DNA of 22,814 nucleotides from positions 1 to 22,814 of the forward strand of contig DBRM01000011.1 in NCBI GenBank assembly GCA_002305965.1, written 5' to 3'. This DNA comes from Syntrophomonas sp. UBA1368 (GTDB lineage Bacteria; Bacillota; Syntrophomonadia; Syntrophomonadales; Syntrophomonadaceae). Made by a program: the position numbers and the translations under genes. Below are positions 1 to 6,868 of the stretch, in pieces; the stretch's first letter is position 1, and each line of letters starts with the position of its first letter. The notes beneath the pieces are model-generated. The model saw only the letters and a list, made by a program, of their open reading frames with translations, had not been told where the DNA came from and did no database searches.

Positions 1-128
1 TGAATTGCAATATCCCAAAGGCTGTCTCCTGATTTCACGGTATGATACGTTTCAGCTGCAGATACTGAACCTGAGAAAACGAGCTGGCATAAACAAATTG
101 CGATGATGAGAGCGATCCTTTTAAGCAT
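1..128 (-). CDS. Secreted LysM-domain protein, 5' part only
   Basis: This gene runs off the left edge; 42 codons are visible. The start is ATG at 128, preceded by a GGCAGG ribosome-binding site about 6 nt away. The product begins MLKRIALIIAICLCQLVFSG, a signal peptide with a short basic tip and hydrophobic core, with likely cleavage after SVSA. It is followed directly by YHTVKSGDSLWDIA, the first half of a LysM repeat, which binds peptidoglycan or chitin-like glycan. The protein is therefore exported and probably acts on or anchors to the cell wall or spore cortex. The downstream domain is outside the window, so it could be a hydrolase (SleB, NlpC/P60 or 3D type) or a plain LysM protein. It lies just downstream of the PHP-domain gene, with two hairpins between them. 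Confidence 0.8.
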   Translation of the reverse strand, partial: MLKRIALIIAICLCQLVFSGSVSAAETYHTVKSGDSLWDIAI

Positions 129-145
129 ACAATACCTGCCTTTCT

Positions 146-191
146 GTAGAAGTTTTTTTGTAACTTCTACACTTAAATGCAGGATTCCTGC
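146..191. repeat. Two adjacent inverted repeats before the LysM gene
   Basis: Two perfect hairpins lie between the PHP gene stop (211) and the LysM gene start (128). The first has 9-bp arms, GTAGAAGTT at 146-154 and AACTTCTAC at 162-170, with a T-rich 7-nt loop. The second is the near-perfect palindrome GCAGGATTCCTGC at 179-191. Neither is followed by a clear U-tract in the minus direction. They could be an operator, a 5'-UTR stability hairpin of the LysM mRNA, or a weak terminator of the PHP operon. The function is not determined. Confidence 0.5.
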
Positions 192-210
192 CTTATATTA
201 TATAAATATG

Positions 211-1050
211 CTACTTTTTCCTCATGTTCCCGTAATATTTTTTAATTTTTTCCATTTGTTCGGTCGAAATTCCACAGCTTCCAAGCCGTGGATCATTCAT
301 TTCCCTGTTCAAGCCATGATAATCTGAGCCGCCGGTCACAAGCAGACCATGCTTTTCTGCTATTTTTTCATATTTTTTAATTTGTTCAGGCGTATGGTCA
401 GGATAATACACTTCGATCCCCTGGATCCCGGCTGCAATCACCTCCTGTATCAATGACTGGTTTTTTATTAATCCCGGATGCGCAATGACCGCAATGCCTC
501 CGGCAGCTTTGATCAGGTTCAGTGCCTCTTGCGGAAGGAACTTATAGCGGGGCACATAGGCCGGCCGGCCGCGGCCAATTAATTTATCAAACGCTTCCCT
601 GATGGAAAAAACATTGTTATTTTGGACCAATGCCTGAGCAATATGCGGCCTGGCGATCAAATCATTCTGTGCGATCTGGCTGATCTGTTCAAAAGTTATA
701 TTGTATCCCATGCTTCTCAGTTTTCTTACCATTTCGTGAGCCCGATTCAATCTGGATGTTTTCAGTTCCTCCAACCGGGCATGAAGCCTGGAGTCCAGGT
801 AGTCAATAAAGTACCCCAGGATATGCACTTCGCAATCTTCTTTCTCAGCATTCATTTCAATTCCCGGTATTACTTCAAGACTTCCTTTATACTTTTGCTG
901 TCTGTCCATTGCCTGTGCAAGGCCAGACACGGTATCATGGTCCGTAACTGCAATGCCTGCCAAGCCCAGCTGAAAAGCTCTGTCGACGAGTTCCTCCGGT
1001 GACAGAATGCCATCGGAAGCGCTGGTATGGGTGTGTAAATCGAATAACAT
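211..1050 (-). CDS. PHP-domain metal-dependent phosphoesterase (TrpH/YciV/RNase AM family)
   Basis: The 279-aa product carries the full PHP metal-site signature: DLHTHTSASDG at residues 4-14 (H6, H8), TDHD near 37-40, PGIEMNAE, HILGYFID, RPHIAQ, IAVIAHPG and the C-terminal GGSDYHG. Length and motif order match the YciV/TrpH branch. In E. coli this branch is a 5'-3' exoribonuclease and 3',5'-nucleotide phosphatase (RNase AM); the exact substrate here is inferred only from family. The protein is cytoplasmic, with no signal peptide or membrane segment. The start is ATG at 1050, preceded by AAGGAG with 6-nt spacing. It sits 12 nt downstream of the M19 dipeptidase stop, so the two are probably co-transcribed. 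Confidence 0.88.
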   Translation of the reverse strand: MLFDLHTHTSASDGILSPEELVDRAFQLGLAGIAVTDHDTVSGLAQAMDRQQKYKGSLEVIPGIEMNAEKEDCEVHILGYFIDYLDSRLHARLEELKTSRLNRAHEMVRKLRSMGYNITFEQISQIAQNDLIARPHIAQALVQNNNVFSIREAFDKLIGRGRPAYVPRYKFLPQEALNLIKAAGGIAVIAHPGLIKNQSLIQEVIAAGIQGIEVYYPDHTPEQIKKYEKIAEKHGLLVTGGSDYHGLNREMNDPRLGSCGISTEQMEKIKKYYGNMRKK

Positions 1051-1062
1051 GGGAGACTCCTT

Positions 1063-1986
1063 TTATAGTATTGCTTTCATGACCCTTAATGCGTTACCGC
1101 TTAAAATGTTTTCCGTTTCGCCCGGGGTAAATCCCCGTCTCTCGAGCAGACCGCCCAGGTTTTGGTACTCCTCCACTCCGCTTAAGACCATATGGTCAGC
1201 TCCGTCAAAATCAGATCCCAGGGCAACGTGGTCACTGCCGATCAGTTCTGAAATGTAAACAATATGGTCTATTAGATCATACGCATTTTCATGACTGCCA
1301 ACGAAGTCCTTCACTGCCGTGACCCCCACCACCCCTCCATTCATTTGCAGTGCTTTTAATTGCTCATTGCTCAGATTACGGCGATGGGGGCACAAATGCC
1401 TGGCATTGGCATGGCTGACGATCAACGGTTTGTCATAGTATTCCACCGCTTCAAAAAAACCTTTTTCACCTAAATGCGCTAAATCCAAAATCATTCCCAG
1501 TTCACTTATTTCTTCCAATAGTTGTCTGCCTTTTTTGCTTATTCCGCTGTCCTGATCGCCTGCCAGGACACCGTCTGCCATCAAATTGCGATAGTTCCAG
1601 GTCAATCCTATACTTCTTAAGCCCAGGCGGTATAATACATGGATCAGCTCGACATCGCTCCCCAATGCCTCAGCCCCCTCCAGATGCAGTAAACAGGCAA
1701 TTTTATCTTGATTGACCGGAAGCAGGATATCTTCATATTGCATCAACGGATACACTTCTTCCTGATTCAGGCTGAGCTCACAATAATATTTTTCGCTCTG
1801 TTTCAGAATCTCCCTTAATGTATCTTCATTATCACGGGGCAGACAAAACAAGGCAAAAAATTGCACGCCGATGCCGGCTCGTTTTGCTCTCAAAAGGTCA
1901 AAGTGACCGCCATTATTTTTCAATGACTCCTTGGTTTTAGCCAGAAGCGAAATCGTATCGCAATGCAGATCAACAATTTTTCCCAT
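1063..1986 (-). CDS. Membrane dipeptidase family protein (peptidase M19)
   Basis: This 307-aa protein is an M19 (renal-dipeptidase type) metallopeptidase with an amidohydrolase fold. Visible metal and substrate residues are the N-terminal HxD in VDLHCDT (H8, D10), a bridging Glu in LLHLEGAEALG (E103), His in LDLAHLG, His in IVSHANARH, and Asp in ALGSDFDG near the C-terminus. The family hydrolyses dipeptides, including those with D-residues. No signal peptide is seen, so the enzyme is probably cytoplasmic, unlike the GPI-linked mammalian namesake. The start is ATG at 1986, placed by AAGGAG 6 nt upstream; the ATG 4 nt earlier runs into a stop within a few codons. The spoVS terminator lies immediately upstream, so transcription may need read-through or a promoter not recognised here. 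Confidence 0.9.
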   Translation of the reverse strand: MGKIVDLHCDTISLLAKTKESLKNNGGHFDLLRAKRAGIGVQFFALFCLPRDNEDTLREILKQSEKYYCELSLNQEEVYPLMQYEDILLPVNQDKIACLLHLEGAEALGSDVELIHVLYRLGLRSIGLTWNYRNLMADGVLAGDQDSGISKKGRQLLEEISELGMILDLAHLGEKGFFEAVEYYDKPLIVSHANARHLCPHRRNLSNEQLKALQMNGGVVGVTAVKDFVGSHENAYDLIDHIVYISELIGSDHVALGSDFDGADHMVLSGVEEYQNLGGLLERRGFTPGETENILSGNALRVMKAIL

Positions 1987-2002
1987 TCATATCTCCTTGT
2001 AT

Positions 2003-2043
2003 CGAAATATAAAAACCTGCCTTCGAGCAGGTTTTATATTTCG
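2003..2043 (-). terminator. Intrinsic terminator after spoVS
   Basis: A long inverted repeat has arms at 2003-2020 and 2027-2043, with one bulged base and the loop CTTCGA. Read on the minus strand the GC core CCTGC/GCAGG is followed by TTTTTATATTT, a classic rho-independent terminator. The flanking A/T tracts extend the stem to about 17 bp, so it may work on both strands. It lies 34 nt after the spoVS stop and 17 nt before the dipeptidase start. Confidence 0.85.
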
Positions 2044-2076
2044 AAAAATGTTTTTTTCCTATTAGAATCATCATGG

Positions 2077-2337
2077 TTACCTTGGCTCAATGATGAGTTT
2101 GATAGCGGTTCTCTCTTCACCTTCAATCATGATGTCCGTAAATGCAGGTATGCAAATCAGATCCATCCCGCTTGGAGCTACAAATCCTCTTGCAATCGCG
2201 ATGGCTTTTATTGCCTGATTGATAGCGCCTGCTCCAATCGCTTGTATTTCGGCTGCCCCCCGTTCCCTTAATACACCAGCAAGCGCTCCGGCCACAGAAT
2301 TTGGACTTGATTTTGCTGAAACCTTTAACACTTCCAT
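2077..2337 (-). CDS. spoVS: Stage V sporulation protein S
   Basis: The 86-aa product MEVLKVSAKSSPNSVAGALA... is nearly identical along its length to Bacillus SpoVS, including the AGAINQAIKAIAIARGF and SGMDLICIPAF segments. SpoVS is a small Alba-like protein needed for progress past stage V of sporulation and it affects septation; this is family knowledge. ATG 2337 gives the canonical N-terminus. However, the GAGG of the ribosome-binding tract at 2350-2357 is 16 nt from this ATG and only 7 nt from an in-frame TTG at 2346, which would add MFI. The longer form is therefore possible. A SigH-type promoter lies upstream and a strong terminator downstream, so the gene can be expressed alone. Confidence 0.95.
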   Translation of the reverse strand: MEVLKVSAKSSPNSVAGALAGVLRERGAAEIQAIGAGAINQAIKAIAIARGFVAPSGMDLICIPAFTDIMIEGEERTAIKLIIEPR

Positions 2338-2399
2338 AATGAACAATAACCCCCCTCAATAGTAATATATATAGCTGGCTTGCTCTCCTTTATGATTAT

Positions 2400-2426
2400 A
2401 TTCTAAATTGATTTGGTAATTCCTTC
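2400..2426 (-). promoter_or_regulatory. SigH-type promoter of spoVS
   Basis: On the minus strand GAAGGAATT (2426-2418) fits the SigH -35 consensus RnAGGAwww in full. After an 11-nt spacer the -10 half TTAGAATAT follows, with GAAT at 2403-2400, matching RnnGAATww except for the first purine. The predicted start near 2392 leaves a leader of about 50 nt before spoVS. SigH control of spoVS is established in Bacillus subtilis, so motif and gene agree. Confidence 0.75.
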
Positions 2427-2460
2427 TTTTTGTTTACAACACTCTGCCAATATTTTCATA

Positions 2461-3243
2461 TTAATCGATGACCTGACATATTCTTTCAATATTGATCACC
2501 TTATTGGTGTCATCATTAAAGTTTAAGACCACTCCCTGCAATTGCGCTGCACCTTTGGCTACTTCAAACCTTGCCGGTCTCTGCCGCAAAAATCTCTGAA
2601 TCACCTGTTCTTTCTCCATTCCCAATATTGAATCCACCGGACCGGTCATACCCAAATCAGTAATATAAGCCGTATCACCCGGCAGGATTCTTTCGTCAGC
2701 CGTCATGATATGGGTGTGAGTCCCCAGCACAGCATCAGCCCGGCCGGCAAAATAATAAGCAAAAGCCAGCTTTTCCGACGTAGCTTCTCCGTGAAAATCA
2801 ATGATGATAAGATCAGCTTTATCCTGCAGGCGGGACAGAATGGTTTCCGCGATTTGAAAGGGACAATCCAGCGCATCAAGAAAAACCCGGCCGGAAACAT
2901 TCATCACCGCTACTTTTTTACTGAATCCGGCAGTGTAGATGTGAAATCCCTGTCCAGGACAATTGCCGGGGTAGTTTGCCGGCCGCACGATCCTGGGCTC
3001 GTCATCGATAAAAGTATAGATTTCACGATTGTCCCACACATGGTTGCCCATTGTACAGACATCGACCCCGGCACCGATAATTTCGTTAAAAACTTCCCGG
3101 TTAAGCCCCCTGCCCCCGGCAGCGTTTTCCGCATTGGCTATGGTAAAATGGATATCATGTTTTTTCTGCAGACCCGGCAGCAAACTTTTCAGAGCCCGGC
3201 GGCCCGGCTTTCCCACAATATCACCGATGACTAAAATATTCAC
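2461..3243 (-). CDS. ymdB: YmdB-family metallophosphoesterase (TIGR00282)
   Basis: The 260-aa product matches YmdB, a calcineurin-like phosphodiesterase acting on cyclic nucleotides and influencing biofilm and sporulation choices in Bacillus. All seven known metal ligands appear at the family positions or motifs: D8 (VIGDIVG), E39 and N40 (NAENAAGG), N67 (TMGNHVWD), His in IDFHGEATSEK, and two His in GTHTHIMTADE. The enzyme is cytoplasmic. The start is GTG at 3243, with GGAGG at 3251-3255 and 7-nt spacing. It lies 13 nt after the upstream 161-aa gene, implying co-transcription. Closeness to rny is common in Firmicutes, and YmdB has been linked physically or functionally with RNase Y in Bacillus. 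Confidence 0.93.
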   Translation of the reverse strand: MNILVIGDIVGKPGRRALKSLLPGLQKKHDIHFTIANAENAAGGRGLNREVFNEIIGAGVDVCTMGNHVWDNREIYTFIDDEPRIVRPANYPGNCPGQGFHIYTAGFSKKVAVMNVSGRVFLDALDCPFQIAETILSRLQDKADLIIIDFHGEATSEKLAFAYYFAGRADAVLGTHTHIMTADERILPGDTAYITDLGMTGPVDSILGMEKEQVIQRFLRQRPARFEVAKGAAQLQGVVLNFNDDTNKVINIERICQVID

Positions 3244-3256
3244 CTGAGTGCCTCCA

Positions 3257-3742
3257 TCATTTATTTAACACAAAAACCTTTCCACCCTGGCGAAAAGCCC
3301 AAAAGCTATTACAGTTCCGGGACTTACAGATTCTGTGCAGTAAATTTTTCTTCAAGCTCTGCTTATAGGTATCAATGGTTTTAATATTAATGTTATCTTT
3401 GACAAGATAATGATCATAATCTTCTTTCATGATATTTATGTACAAGTCGATTTCTTCTTCCGTTAATGTGGCTTGATCCCGATACAAAGTAAAAAAAACA
3501 ATCCCTTCCAACTCATTAACACTTATATTGAACATCTTTGGCTGCGTGTGGTAAAGCGTATGATAAAGGTGATAACATTTACGTAATTTCATCTGCAATC
3601 CCGGCAAATGATCTCCGGTCTTCATTCCCTTAAGAGCAAATTTCAGCGCAATTGTTTCCTCATCGGTCTGATATTTGATCCCATTTAGTTCGGGATAATT
3701 TACAGAAACATTGATCAGCATATCTATACAGGTACTATTCAT
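3257..3742 (-). CDS. Unrecognised 161-aa soluble protein
   Basis: I do not recognise this family. The ATG at 3742 has AGGAG 9 nt upstream, and the stop is 13 nt before the ymdB start, so it is very likely a real gene co-transcribed with ymdB. The product has no signal peptide or membrane segment. The middle is rich in aromatic and His residues (CYHLYHTLYHTQP near 56-68) and is followed by an acidic helix-like stretch (LTEEEIDLYINIMKEDYD). The C-terminus is basic and Cys-containing, RICKSRNCNSFWAFRQGG. A TTATAT-type -10 and a 37-nt hairpin lie just upstream (3781-3817). It could be an accessory to YmdB or RNase Y, but only position suggests this. Confidence 0.7.
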   Translation of the reverse strand: MNSTCIDMLINVSVNYPELNGIKYQTDEETIALKFALKGMKTGDHLPGLQMKLRKCYHLYHTLYHTQPKMFNISVNELEGIVFFTLYRDQATLTEEEIDLYINIMKEDYDHYLVKDNINIKTIDTYKQSLKKNLLHRICKSRNCNSFWAFRQGGKVFVLNK

Positions 3743-3780
3743 CTACATCTTCTCCTAAAAAAATATAATACAAACATTTT

Positions 3781-3817
3781 CTTCAAAGCAAAAAGAAAGT
3801 CCTGCTCTTTTGCTGAA
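3781..3817. repeat. Imperfect hairpin upstream of the 161-aa gene
   Basis: CTTCAAAGCAAAAAGA (3781-3796) pairs with TCTTTTGCTGAAG (3805-3817) with small bulges and a 9-nt loop. It lies between the rny terminator and the 161-aa gene. On the minus strand it overlaps a possible promoter (TTGCTT, 17-nt spacer, TTATAT), so it may be an operator or a second termination signal. Confidence 0.4.
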
Positions 3818-3841
3818 GGTAATATATAACAACACCATAAG

Positions 3842-3875
3842 AAAACAGAGCAGCCCTGGTTTTAAAGCTGCTCTG
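3842..3875 (-). terminator. Intrinsic terminator of rny
   Basis: Perfect 9-bp arms, CAGAGCAGC at 3846-3854 and GCTGCTCTG at 3867-3875, enclose a 12-nt loop. On the minus strand the second arm is followed by TTTTCTT. It lies 16 nt beyond the rny stop. Confidence 0.85.
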
Positions 3876-3890
3876 CTGATTAAAGCGATA

Positions 3891-5432
3891 CTATTTTGCG
3901 TATTCCACTGCCCGCGTCTCTCTGATCACAACAACTTTGATCTGCCCCGGGTATTCCAGATCAGCTTCTACCTTTTTGGCAATATCCCGGGATAAGTTGA
4001 TGGCATGCAGGTCATCGACCTCATCAGCTTTAACGATTATGCGTATTTCCCGCCCGGCCTGAATCGCAAAAGTTCTTTCGACGCCGGAAAAAGACTCAGC
4101 TACCGCCTCCAGTTTTTCCAGACGTTTTATATATGTTTCCAGGGTTTCCCGGCGAGCTCCCGGGCGTGATGCAGATATAGCATCCGCGGCCTGTACCAGA
4201 ACTGCCTCTATGGTCTCATAGGCAACATCACCATGATGGGCTGCAATGGCATGGATCACATCCTTGTTTTCCCGGTATTTTTTGGCCAGGTCCACGCCGA
4301 TTTCAACATGAGGTCCGGAAACTTCATGGTCAACTGACTTGCCAATATCATGCAGTAATCCGGCCCGTTTCGCCATCATAACATCCACATCCAGTTCCGC
4401 CGCCATGACACCTGCCAGATGTGCTACTTCAATAGAATGCTTCAGCACATTCTGTCCATAGCTGGTACGGTATTTCAAGCGTCCCAAAAGTCTGATCAAT
4501 TCCTGGTGAATGCCGTGAACCCCAACTTCAAAGGCGGCCTGTTCTCCTAATTCCCGGATCTCCTGGTCAATTTCTTTCTGGGCTTTATCCACCATCTCTT
4601 CGATCCTGGCCGGATGAATCCTGCCGTCATTCACCAGGTTTCCCAGCGCAATGCGTGCAACTTCCCGTCTTATAGGATCAAAAGATGACAGGATGACCGC
4701 TTCAGGTGTATCATCAATGATCAAGTCGACACCGGTTAAGGTTTCAAAAGTCCTTATATTCCTTCCTTCGCGGCCGATTATTCTTCCCTTCATTTCATCA
4801 TTGGGCAATGGCACAACAGAAACAGTGGTTTCAGAAACTACATCAGCCGCACATTTCTGAATCGCAAGACTGATAATGTTCTTCGCTTTTTTATCGGCCT
4901 CCTCTTTGGCTTCGCTTTCAATGGTTTTGATCATTAATGCAGTTTCCTGTCTGATTTGCTGACTTATATTGGATAACAACAATTCCTTGGCCTCCTCAGA
5001 GGTCAAGCCTGATAACCTTTCCAGTTCCTTTAACTGCTGGGTCAGGATCAGTTTCAAATCATTATTGGTTTTATCAGCTTCTTTTTCTTTTTCGTGCAGG
5101 AGTTGTTCCTTTTTCTCCATGTTTTCAGCTTTTTTGTCCAGGCTCTCTTCTTTTTGAATGATCCTTCTTTCTATCCGGTCCAGTTCCCGGCGACGATCAC
5201 GAATATCTTTATCAGCTTCCTGGCGGTTTCGATGGATCTCTTCTTTTCCTTCCAATAACATTTCTTTTTTTAGTGCTTCCGCTTCTTTGCTGGCTTCATC
5301 AAGCATTTTGGCGATTTCTTCTTCTGCCGAACCGAATTTGCTTTCGGCCACAAATCGCCGTCCAAAATATCCGGCTATAAGCCCAACCGCCAGAGCAATA
5401 CTAATAATAATAAAACTCTCCAGTAAATTGAT
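3891..5432 (-). CDS. rny: Ribonuclease Y (start codon non-canonical)
   Basis: RNase Y is the membrane-anchored endoribonuclease that starts bulk mRNA decay in many Firmicutes. Domains in order: N-terminal membrane helix (FIIISIALAVGLIAGYF); a long charged coiled coil; a KH domain with GRIIGREGRNIRTFE; an HD domain with LLHDIGKS and the metal HD pair; then a conserved tail. The anchor is encoded in frame upstream of a GTG at 5351, but no ATG, GTG or TTG exists between a TAA at about 5471 and that GTG. A very strong site, GGGAGGTG, lies exactly where a start is expected: ATC at 5432 is 7 nt from GGAGG and ATT at 5435 is 4 nt away. Either gives 513-514 aa, matching the family (B. subtilis 520 aa). 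Starting at GTG 5351 would delete the anchor. A sequence error cannot be excluded. Confidence 0.92.
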   Translation of the reverse strand: MNLLESFIIISIALAVGLIAGYFGRRFVAESKFGSAEEEIAKMLDEASKEAEALKKEMLLEGKEEIHRNRQEADKDIRDRRRELDRIERRIIQKEESLDKKAENMEKKEQLLHEKEKEADKTNNDLKLILTQQLKELERLSGLTSEEAKELLLSNISQQIRQETALMIKTIESEAKEEADKKAKNIISLAIQKCAADVVSETTVSVVPLPNDEMKGRIIGREGRNIRTFETLTGVDLIIDDTPEAVILSSFDPIRREVARIALGNLVNDGRIHPARIEEMVDKAQKEIDQEIRELGEQAAFEVGVHGIHQELIRLLGRLKYRTSYGQNVLKHSIEVAHLAGVMAAELDVDVMMAKRAGLLHDIGKSVDHEVSGPHVEIGVDLAKKYRENKDVIHAIAAHHGDVAYETIEAVLVQAADAISASRPGARRETLETYIKRLEKLEAVAESFSGVERTFAIQAGREIRIIVKADEVDDLHAINLSRDIAKKVEADLEYPGQIKVVVIRETRAVEYAK

Positions 5433-5687
5433 AATTCCACCTCCCTTGATGTATTTCGTATCATTTTTAATTTAGTCCATAAAAAAACCGAGTAAACACC
5501 CGGCTCTTAAGAAACACTTACCTTGTTGAATGATTATTCTCAACTTCACAATGTAATCATATTCTTAACATAAGTGAAGTTTAAATAACTCCCCTTAACC
5601 TTATACAGACAACCATTAATAAATCTATATTTTAGGATCTATATGTCTATACTTCATGTATCCAAACTCCAGTTAAATGGAAAATAT
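5433..5687 (-). promoter_or_regulatory. Possible regulatory leader of rny
   Basis: This is part of a gene-free stretch (5433-5803) between recA and rny. From a predicted start near 5681 the minus-strand RNA would carry: GGAG at 5670-5667 followed 9 nt later by a 10-codon open frame MKYRHIDPKI (5657-5625); an inverted repeat GTGAAGTT/AACTTCAC (5542-5549, 5574-5581); a terminator-like hairpin (5481-5506); then the rny ribosome-binding site. This arrangement resembles an attenuator. I recognise no known riboswitch or T-box; the T-box sequence GGGTGGNACCGCG is absent. Confidence 0.4.
5481..5506 (-). terminator. Terminator hairpin 45 nt upstream of rny
   Basis: On the minus strand CCGGGT-GTTT-ACTCGG (5503-5488) forms a 6-bp stem with one G-U pair, followed by seven Ts (5487-5481). 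It may end recA transcripts (300 nt downstream of recA) or act as an attenuator for the promoter at 5688-5716, since rny starts only about 50 nt beyond. Confidence 0.7.
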
Positions 5688-5716
5688 ATATTAATTAGCG
5701 TAGTCTAATTGGTCAA
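5688..5716 (-). promoter_or_regulatory. Putative SigA promoter upstream of rny
   Basis: Minus strand: TTGACC (5716-5711), a 17-nt spacer, then TAATAT (5693-5688). The -35 matches 5 of 6 and the -10 matches 4 of 6 consensus bases. The position gives a leader of about 250 nt for rny. Confidence 0.5.
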
Positions 5717-5721
5717 AGTAG

Positions 5722-5755
5722 TAAGGTAAGGCTTCTATAATGTAGCCTTACCTTA
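5722..5755. repeat. Perfect 12-bp inverted repeat between recA and rny
   Basis: TAAGGTAAGGCT (5722-5733) and AGCCTTACCTTA (5744-5755) are exact reverse complements separated by 10 nt. It starts 49 nt after the recA stop and ends 6 nt before the -35 element of the putative rny promoter. There is no U-tract in the minus direction. It may be a weak recA terminator or an operator. Confidence 0.6.
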
Positions 5756-5803
5756 GATTTTAGTTTAGTTTGCCACCTAGTGTCAAGCCATGCCGTGATT
5801 TGT

Positions 5804-6853
5804 TTACTCTGCGTCCTCACTGCCTGATGACGGCTTGATACGGTCGGCTGCTTTTTCGCCGCGAATGGCTTCTTTTACTTTCTTTTCCAGCAAATCGTAA
5901 AACTCAGGATTGTTTTTGATATATTCCTTGGAATTTTCACGTCCCTGTCCTATGCGCTCCCCTTCATAGGAATACCACGATCCGCTTTTGGAGACAATCT
6001 CCATGGCGGCAGCAATGTCGAGCAGATCACCTTCCCTGGATATACCCGTACCATACATAATGTCAACTTCGGTGGTTTTAAAAGGCGGCGCCACTTTATT
6101 CTTCACTACTTTGATTTTGGCACGGCTCCCGATCACTTCCGTCCCTTGTTTGATGGCTTCCCCTTTTCTTACCTCCAGGCGAACCGAAGAGTAAAATTTC
6201 AAGGCTCTTCCGCCGGTGGTGGTTTCATTGTTGCCATAAATGATCCCCACTTTTTCACGAATCTGGTTGATAAAAATACAACAGGCTTTTGATTTGCCGA
6301 TATGTGCGGTCAATTTGCGCAAAGCCTGTGACATGAGCCGGGCCTGCAAGCCAACGTGAACATCTCCCATTTCCCCGTCCAGTTCTGCTTTGGGAACCAA
6401 TGCTGCCACAGAATCAATGACGATCACATCGATGGCACCGCTGCGTACCAGAGCCTCCGCAATTTCCAGGGCTTGTTCACCGCTGTCGGGTTGGGATACC
6501 AACAGGTTGTTTATATCCACCCCCAGATGCTTTGCATAAAGCGGATCAAGTGCATGTTCCGCATCGATAAAGGCAGCCATGCCTCCATCTTTTTGGGCCT
6601 GGGCGATAGCATGCAAAGCCACGGTGGTTTTACCCGAAGACTCCGGTCCGAATATTTCGATCACACGCCCCCGGGGAAATCCTCCTACGCCCATCGCCAG
6701 GTCCAGGGAAATACACCCGCTGGATATTACTTCCACATTCATGACCGCTGCTTCCCCAAGCTTCATGATAGAACCTTTGCCAAATTGTTTTTCTATGTTT
6801 CGTATCGTATTGTTTAAGGCATCAATTTTACCCTGTTCAATGATATTTTCCAT
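5804..6853 (-). CDS. recA: Recombinase RecA
   Basis: This 349-aa protein is RecA, the DNA-dependent ATPase that forms the strand-exchange filament and triggers LexA self-cleavage. Visible are Walker A GPESSGKTT (69-77), Walker B VIVIDSVAAL, the L2 and nearby region INQIREKVG with NNETTTGGRALKF, and the acidic C-terminal tail. ATG 6853 is chosen because TGAGGAGGAT lies just upstream (AGGAGG, 9-nt spacing) and the N-terminus MENIIEQGKIDALNN fits the family. A TTG at 6871 would place that site inside the gene. It has its own consensus promoter and a LexA box, so it is SOS-regulated. cinA lies upstream in the usual order, with no obvious terminator between them. Confidence 0.98.
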   Translation of the reverse strand: MENIIEQGKIDALNNTIRNIEKQFGKGSIMKLGEAAVMNVEVISSGCISLDLAMGVGGFPRGRVIEIFGPESSGKTTVALHAIAQAQKDGGMAAFIDAEHALDPLYAKHLGVDINNLLVSQPDSGEQALEIAEALVRSGAIDVIVIDSVAALVPKAELDGEMGDVHVGLQARLMSQALRKLTAHIGKSKACCIFINQIREKVGIIYGNNETTTGGRALKFYSSVRLEVRKGEAIKQGTEVIGSRAKIKVVKNKVAPPFKTTEVDIMYGTGISREGDLLDIAAAMEIVSKSGSWYSYEGERIGQGRENSKEYIKNNPEFYDLLEKKVKEAIRGEKAADRIKPSSGSEDAE

Positions 6854-6868
6854 TTTCAAAATCCTCCT

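Noticed and set aside
2044..2080. Fourth copy of the dispersed motif before the spoVS terminator (TAACCATGATGATTC)
   Set aside because: Only a short stretch resembles the conserved strand and it overlaps the spoVS stop; similarity is too weak.
2710..3234. 174-codon plus-strand open frame opposite ymdB
   Set aside because: It is fully antisense to a strongly conserved gene, has no ribosome-binding site and no recognisable motif.
5370..5469. Frameshift or ATG-started leader frame (29 codons) as the origin of the rny N-terminus
   Set aside because: The ATG near 5465 is in another frame, has no ribosome-binding site and ends in TAG; no slippery sequence was seen. A non-canonical start explains the data better.
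5158..5475. Plus-strand 105-codon frame rich in Ser/Arg opposite rny
   Set aside because: It is the complement of the RNase Y coiled-coil codons; low-complexity shadow.
5433..5803. T-box or known riboswitch upstream of rny
   Set aside because: No T-box sequence and no riboswitch core that I recognise; only a generic hairpin-terminator layout.
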